Below are positions 6,974 through 9,940 of a stretch of DNA of 9,940 nucleotides, piece after piece (position 1 is the first letter of the stretch; every line of letters starts with the position of its first letter). This stretch comes from an uncultured Coprococcus sp. (GTDB taxonomy: Bacteria; Bacillota_A; Clostridia; Lachnospirales; Lachnospiraceae), in assembly GCA_900767685.1 (NCBI GenBank), contig CAAGAB010000321.1, positions 1 through 9,940 of the forward strand, given 5' to 3'. Position numbers and translations under genes: made by a program. A model generated the notes under the pieces. That model saw nothing but the letters and a program-made list of their open reading frames with translations, ran no database searches and was not told the origin of the DNA.

Positions 6974-7408
6974 ATGATATCACCAGACACAATAAAGCTG
7001 CTCAGGGAATGTGATGCCGGGATCAAGATGGGGGTTTCGTCTATTGATGAGGTGCTTGGGTATGTGCACGCGGCGAAGATGAAGAAGATACTTATAGAAT
7101 GTAAAGAGGAACACGATGCAATAAAACAGGAGATGCAGAAGCTGCTGGATGAGTACCATGACGATGGCAAGGATCCAAATCCAATAGCCAAGAGCATGTC
7201 CTGGATCAAGACAAATGTGAAACTCATAGTGGATGAGTCGGACAATACCATAGCGGAGCTTATGACGGATGGCTGCAACATGGGAGTGAAGTCGCTGAAT
7301 AAATATCTAAACGAATATAAGGCGGCGGATGACAGGGCGAAGGATAAGACGAAGAGACTCATAGAGCTTGAGGAGAAACTCTGCGAGCAGATGCAGCCTT
7401 TTTTATAA
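6974..7408 (+). CDS. Small all-helical protein, possibly ferritin-like (DUF2383-like), function unknown
   Basis: 144 residues, no signal peptide or membrane segment, so cytosolic. The sequence is almost entirely amphipathic helix-forming, with four likely helices near 4-30, 31-62, 73-100 and 105-140. It is rich in K, E, D and M and breaks at the D-D-G-K-D-P-N-P turn (63-70). Segments such as TIAELMTDGCNMGVKSLNKY resemble the four-helix PA2169/DUF2383 class of ferritin-like proteins, but I see no clear di-iron ExxH pair, so a metal function is not supported. The start ATG has a perfect AAGGAGG (6959-6965) 8 bp upstream. A TATAAT at 6918-6923 may be its -10, though no good -35 stands before it. 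The gene stands alone between blaI (divergent) and the GH43 promoter. Confidence 0.75.
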   Translation: MISPDTIKLLRECDAGIKMGVSSIDEVLGYVHAAKMKKILIECKEEHDAIKQEMQKLLDEYHDDGKDPNPIAKSMSWIKTNVKLIVDESDNTIAELMTDGCNMGVKSLNKYLNEYKAADDRAKDKTKRLIELEEKLCEQMQPFL

Positions 7409-7415
7409 GTGCTGG

Positions 7416-7444
7416 TTGACTAAAAAAGTTCTATTAAATATACT
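7416..7444 (+). promoter_or_regulatory. Promoter of the GH43-antiporter operon
   Basis: TTGACT (7416-7421) and TATACT (7439-7444) with a 17-bp spacer, starting 8 bp after the stop codon of the previous gene. Transcription would begin near 7451, giving a leader of about 98 bases that contains the hairpin at 7458-7495. Confidence 0.75.
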
Positions 7445-7457
7445 TGTAAATATGAGA

Positions 7458-7510
7458 ACCCAACATGTCTGTATATGACGCGGATCATGTTGGGTATTTG
7501 TTGTTTTAGG
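7458..7510 (+). terminator. Leader hairpin with T-rich tail, possible terminator or attenuator
   Basis: ACCCAACATG (7458-7467) pairs perfectly with CATGTTGGGT (7486-7495) around an 18-base loop, followed by ATTTGTTGTTTT. It may end transcripts of the upstream helical-protein gene. Because a strong promoter lies just before it, it would also sit at the very 5' end of the GH43 transcript. The interrupted T-tract makes it a weak or conditional terminator. The dyad could instead be a protein-binding site. Confidence 0.5.
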
Positions 7511-7548
7511 GTATAGAGAAAAAAATTGATACAAGAAGGAGAAGATAT

Positions 7549-9156
7549 ATGAACAGGCAGGTTTACAATCCTTTTTTGCCGCTGAATGAGTACATACCTG
7601 ACGGTGAGCCGCATGTATGGGGCGACAGGGTTTATCATTATGGATCTCACGATAAGGAGGGCGGTTACACGTTCTGTATGCAGGATTATGTGGTGTATTC
7701 TGCGCCGGTAAAAGATCTGACAAGCTGGCGATGCGAGGGCATTACATACAGGGCGAGCCAGGATCCGGCATACCCAGAGCTGAAGTATATGTATGCGCCA
7801 GATGTCGTGAGGGGAAATGACGGCAGATATTATCTGTATTACTGTATGGGCGGTGACTACGGTTACGGCGGATACACAGGTCCGATCAGTGTAGCTGTGT
7901 GCGATACGCCGGCGGGCAAATATGAATATCTTGGTCATGTGCAGTATAAGGATGGCACGGTGATGAAGAAGTACATTTGCTTTGATCCGGCAGCCATGAA
8001 TGATGACGGAACCATCAGGATATTCTACGGCACCCAGTATGGATATGAGGAGGAGCCTGATTTTCTGACAAATGGCAGGCTGGACGATGAGGTATCCATG
8101 TTCGGAAGAACAAAGGAGGAGATTCTTGGCTACAAGGACAGTATCATGGGACCGATCATGGTGGTGCTTGAGGACGATATGCTGACGGTCAAGGAGGAAC
8201 CACGGCACATCATTCCTTACGCTGTGAAGGGCACATCATTTGAGGAGCATCCATTTTTCGAGGGTTCATCCATGAGAAAGGTGGGAGACAAATATTACTT
8301 TGTTTATTCGTCATGGCAGAACCATGAGCTGTGCTATGCGGTGAGCGATTATCCGGATCACGGATTTACATTTGGCGGCACTATAGTGTCAAATGGCGAT
8401 GTGGGATATAAGGGAAGAAGTTTCGAGAACAAGCTGAATATGACCGGAACCACGCACGGAAGCATAGAGTGCATAGATGGTCAGTGGTACGTGTTCTATC
8501 ACAGGCTCACACACAAGTCGGACTATAGCAGACAGGCCTGTGCTGAGAAGATATATATAGATGCGGATGGACATATAGACCAGGTGGAGGTTACGAGCTG
8601 CGGACTGAACAATGGACCGCTTGTGGCAAATGGCACGTATCCGGCGGTGATAGCATGCAACCTGACAAATGGACATATGCCACATGGCTCAAACAGTATA
8701 TACACGACAGAATTCCCAAATGTGACGAACAAGGGTGAGGATAGATTTATCGCGGAGATAGAGGATGGAACACTCATAGGGTATAAGTATTTTGTGCTTG
8801 AGGGCAGCAGTAAATTTGGCGTGAATGTCAGATATGAGACGGATGACAACAAGGTGGTGTATGAGGGACCTGTCAGGGTAGATGAGAGATGTGAGAATCA
8901 GGAGCAGATCAAGGATGCAGATGGAGTGAATGATAAGAAGTGTTCTGCATCGGATGTGCAAAATCATGGATACTTTGACATATGCGTGACAGAAGACGGC
9001 GATAGTATTGGAAGTGTAGATATACCATTGTCGGATGATATGTCTGAGTGGAGATGGTGTGAGAACAGAGTGGATTTCCCGGAGGGAGTCCACGCGTTGT
9101 ATCTTGTATACCATGGCAGAAGAAAGGTTCAATTAAAAGATATCAGATTTAGGTAA
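7549..9156 (+). CDS. Cytoplasmic glycoside hydrolase family 43 enzyme with C-terminal CBM6-like domain
   Basis: 535 residues without signal peptide, so probably acting on imported oligosaccharides. The GH43 five-bladed propeller spans about 5-350. The family's three acidic catalytic positions are visible: Asp18 in IPDGEPHVWGDRVY (general base), Asp146 in FDPAAMNDDG (pKa modulator) and Glu238 in FFEGSSMRKVGDKYYFVYS (general acid). MYAPDV (81-86) and HGSIECIDGQWYVFYHR (303-319) are also typical. Residues about 370-535 form a beta-rich domain ending in GVHALYLVYHG and VQLKDIRF, as in CBM6 modules, interrupted by an acidic, cysteine-containing loop near 444-474. Known GH43 activities are beta-xylosidase, alpha-L-arabinofuranosidase and arabinanase; the sequence alone does not decide which. 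The start ATG has AAGGAGA 6 bp upstream. It has its own promoter and leader and is followed 24 bp later by an antiporter gene. Confidence 0.9.
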   Translation: MNRQVYNPFLPLNEYIPDGEPHVWGDRVYHYGSHDKEGGYTFCMQDYVVYSAPVKDLTSWRCEGITYRASQDPAYPELKYMYAPDVVRGNDGRYYLYYCMGGDYGYGGYTGPISVAVCDTPAGKYEYLGHVQYKDGTVMKKYICFDPAAMNDDGTIRIFYGTQYGYEEEPDFLTNGRLDDEVSMFGRTKEEILGYKDSIMGPIMVVLEDDMLTVKEEPRHIIPYAVKGTSFEEHPFFEGSSMRKVGDKYYFVYSSWQNHELCYAVSDYPDHGFTFGGTIVSNGDVGYKGRSFENKLNMTGTTHGSIECIDGQWYVFYHRLTHKSDYSRQACAEKIYIDADGHIDQVEVTSCGLNNGPLVANGTYPAVIACNLTNGHMPHGSNSIYTTEFPNVTNKGEDRFIAEIEDGTLIGYKYFVLEGSSKFGVNVRYETDDNKVVYEGPVRVDERCENQEQIKDADGVNDKKCSASDVQNHGYFDICVTEDGDSIGSVDIPLSDDMSEWRWCENRVDFPEGVHALYLVYHGRRKVQLKDIRFR

Positions 9157-9180
9157 AAAATTGAAAGAAGAGGGAGAATT

Positions 9181-9940
9181 ATGAAGAAGTCAAATGGTGC
9201 GGCACTGATACCTATATACGTCTTTCTTGTCCTGTATCTGGGACTTGGAATACTGTTTGAGTACGTGCTGAAGATCCCGATGGGATTTTACAATATTCCA
9301 ATAGTGGTCGCCTTCATGGTGGCGATATTTGTGGCATGTCTGCAGAACAGAAAGGTAAGCTTTGATGAGAAGCTTCAGATCATGGCAAATGGACTTACAG
9401 ACAAAAATATTATAACCATGCTGCTCATATTCCTGACGGCGGGAATATTTGTGGGAGTCGTGGGACGGAGCAGTGCCGAGAGCGTGGCATACTTTATGCT
9501 GAGTATCATTCCGGCGAGATTCTCCGTGGCGGTTCTGTTTGTTGTAGCGTGCTTTGTCTCAACAGCTATGGGAACGTCTGTTGGAACAATAACACTTCTG
9601 ACGCCTATAGGAGTTGCGGTTGCCGATGCGTCAGGATTTAATCTGCCGCTCTGTGTGGCGTCCATCATGGGCGGTGCGATGTTCGGAGATAACCTGTCGT
9701 TCATATCGGATACGACCATAGCAGCCTGCAATGGTCAGGGATGTGCTATGAAGGATAAGTTCAGGGCAAACTTCTGGATAGCATTTCCTGCGGCGGTTGT
9801 GACGCTCATAGTGATACTGATCAAGTCATTCAATACGGAGATAGGCGGAGTAGTACAACATGATTACAATATGATACAGATCATACCTTATGTTCTGGTA
9901 CTCATAGGAGGAATAGTGGGATTTAACGTGTTTGTAGTCC
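9181..9940 (+). CDS. Na+/H+ antiporter, NhaC family (3' partial)
   Basis: The first 253 codons are present; the gene continues past the window. The translation starts MKKSNGAALIPIYVFL and contains several membrane helices. It carries the hallmark NhaC core: STAMGTSVGTITLLTPIG, then MGGAMFGDNLSFISDTT, including the conserved G-D-N and S-D-T in the ion path. Such proteins exchange cytosolic Na+ for external H+, or occasionally act on organic substrates (malate/lactate antiport in relatives). AGGGAG at 9171-9176 lies 4 bp before the ATG. The 24-bp gap after the GH43 stop, with no hairpin, indicates co-transcription. A role linked to sugar use, or simple pH/Na+ homeostasis, cannot be separated here. 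Confidence 0.88.
   Translation, partial: MKKSNGAALIPIYVFLVLYLGLGILFEYVLKIPMGFYNIPIVVAFMVAIFVACLQNRKVSFDEKLQIMANGLTDKNIITMLLIFLTAGIFVGVVGRSSAESVAYFMLSIIPARFSVAVLFVVACFVSTAMGTSVGTITLLTPIGVAVADASGFNLPLCVASIMGGAMFGDNLSFISDTTIAACNGQGCAMKDKFRANFWIAFPAAVVTLIVILIKSFNTEIGGVVQHDYNMIQIIPYVLVLIGGIVGFNVFVV

Noticed and set aside
7420..8208. Minus-strand 262-codon open frame over the GH43 leader and gene
   Set aside because: It is antisense to a well-conserved GH43 catalytic domain, rich in His, Ile and Arg as such shadows are, and lacks any recognisable motif.
1..9940. CRISPR array, tRNA, rRNA or complete insertion sequence
   Set aside because: No regularly spaced repeats, no tRNA cloverleaf or CCA-type end, no rRNA segments and no paired IS ends with a transposase were seen.

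Overview
The window looks like chromosomal DNA from a gut Firmicute, most likely a Lachnospiraceae-type clostridium. This rests on AGGAGG-like ribosome binding sites, TTGACA/TATAAT promoters, a clostridial surface protein with an SPQTG sorting motif, an Rpn-type nuclease, a BlaI/BlaR1 pair and a cytoplasmic GH43 enzyme beside an NhaC-type antiporter. The genus cannot be fixed from this sequence alone.

Left part (1-2246): the 3' end of a sortase-anchored, cysteine-rich surface protein, clearly more GC-rich (about 55% in the stretches I counted) than what follows. A strong terminator comes next, then a 5'-truncated DUF5714 gene fragment. An intact PD-(D/E)XK nuclease of the Rpn family follows, with its own promoter and hairpin terminator, and then a stretch with decayed coding remnants. 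This is a turnover-prone accessory patch.

Central part (2247-6848): a self-contained regulatory module and the main point of interest. On the minus strand, blaI (repressor) and blaR1 (membrane metalloprotease with a penicillin-binding sensor domain) form an operon. On the plus strand, facing it tail to tail with a 13-bp overlap of the coding ends, is a 751-residue lipoprotein built from two diverged copies of one unit. Both promoters have a consensus TTGACA -35, a near-consensus -10, and, 2-3 bp downstream of the -10, a 16-bp BlaI-type operator (TATTAC-N4-GTAATA class). The simplest reading is that a cell-wall or beta-lactam signal is sensed by BlaR1, BlaI is inactivated, and both the regulator operon and the lipoprotein are induced. 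No beta-lactamase gene is present in the window, so the lipoprotein sits in the position normally held by blaZ.

Right part (6849-9940): a small helical protein of unknown role. A strong promoter then drives a leader containing a 10-bp stem hairpin, a cytoplasmic GH43 glycosidase with a C-terminal CBM6-like domain, and, 24 bp downstream in the apparent same operon, the first 253 codons of an NhaC-family Na+/H+ antiporter that runs off the window.
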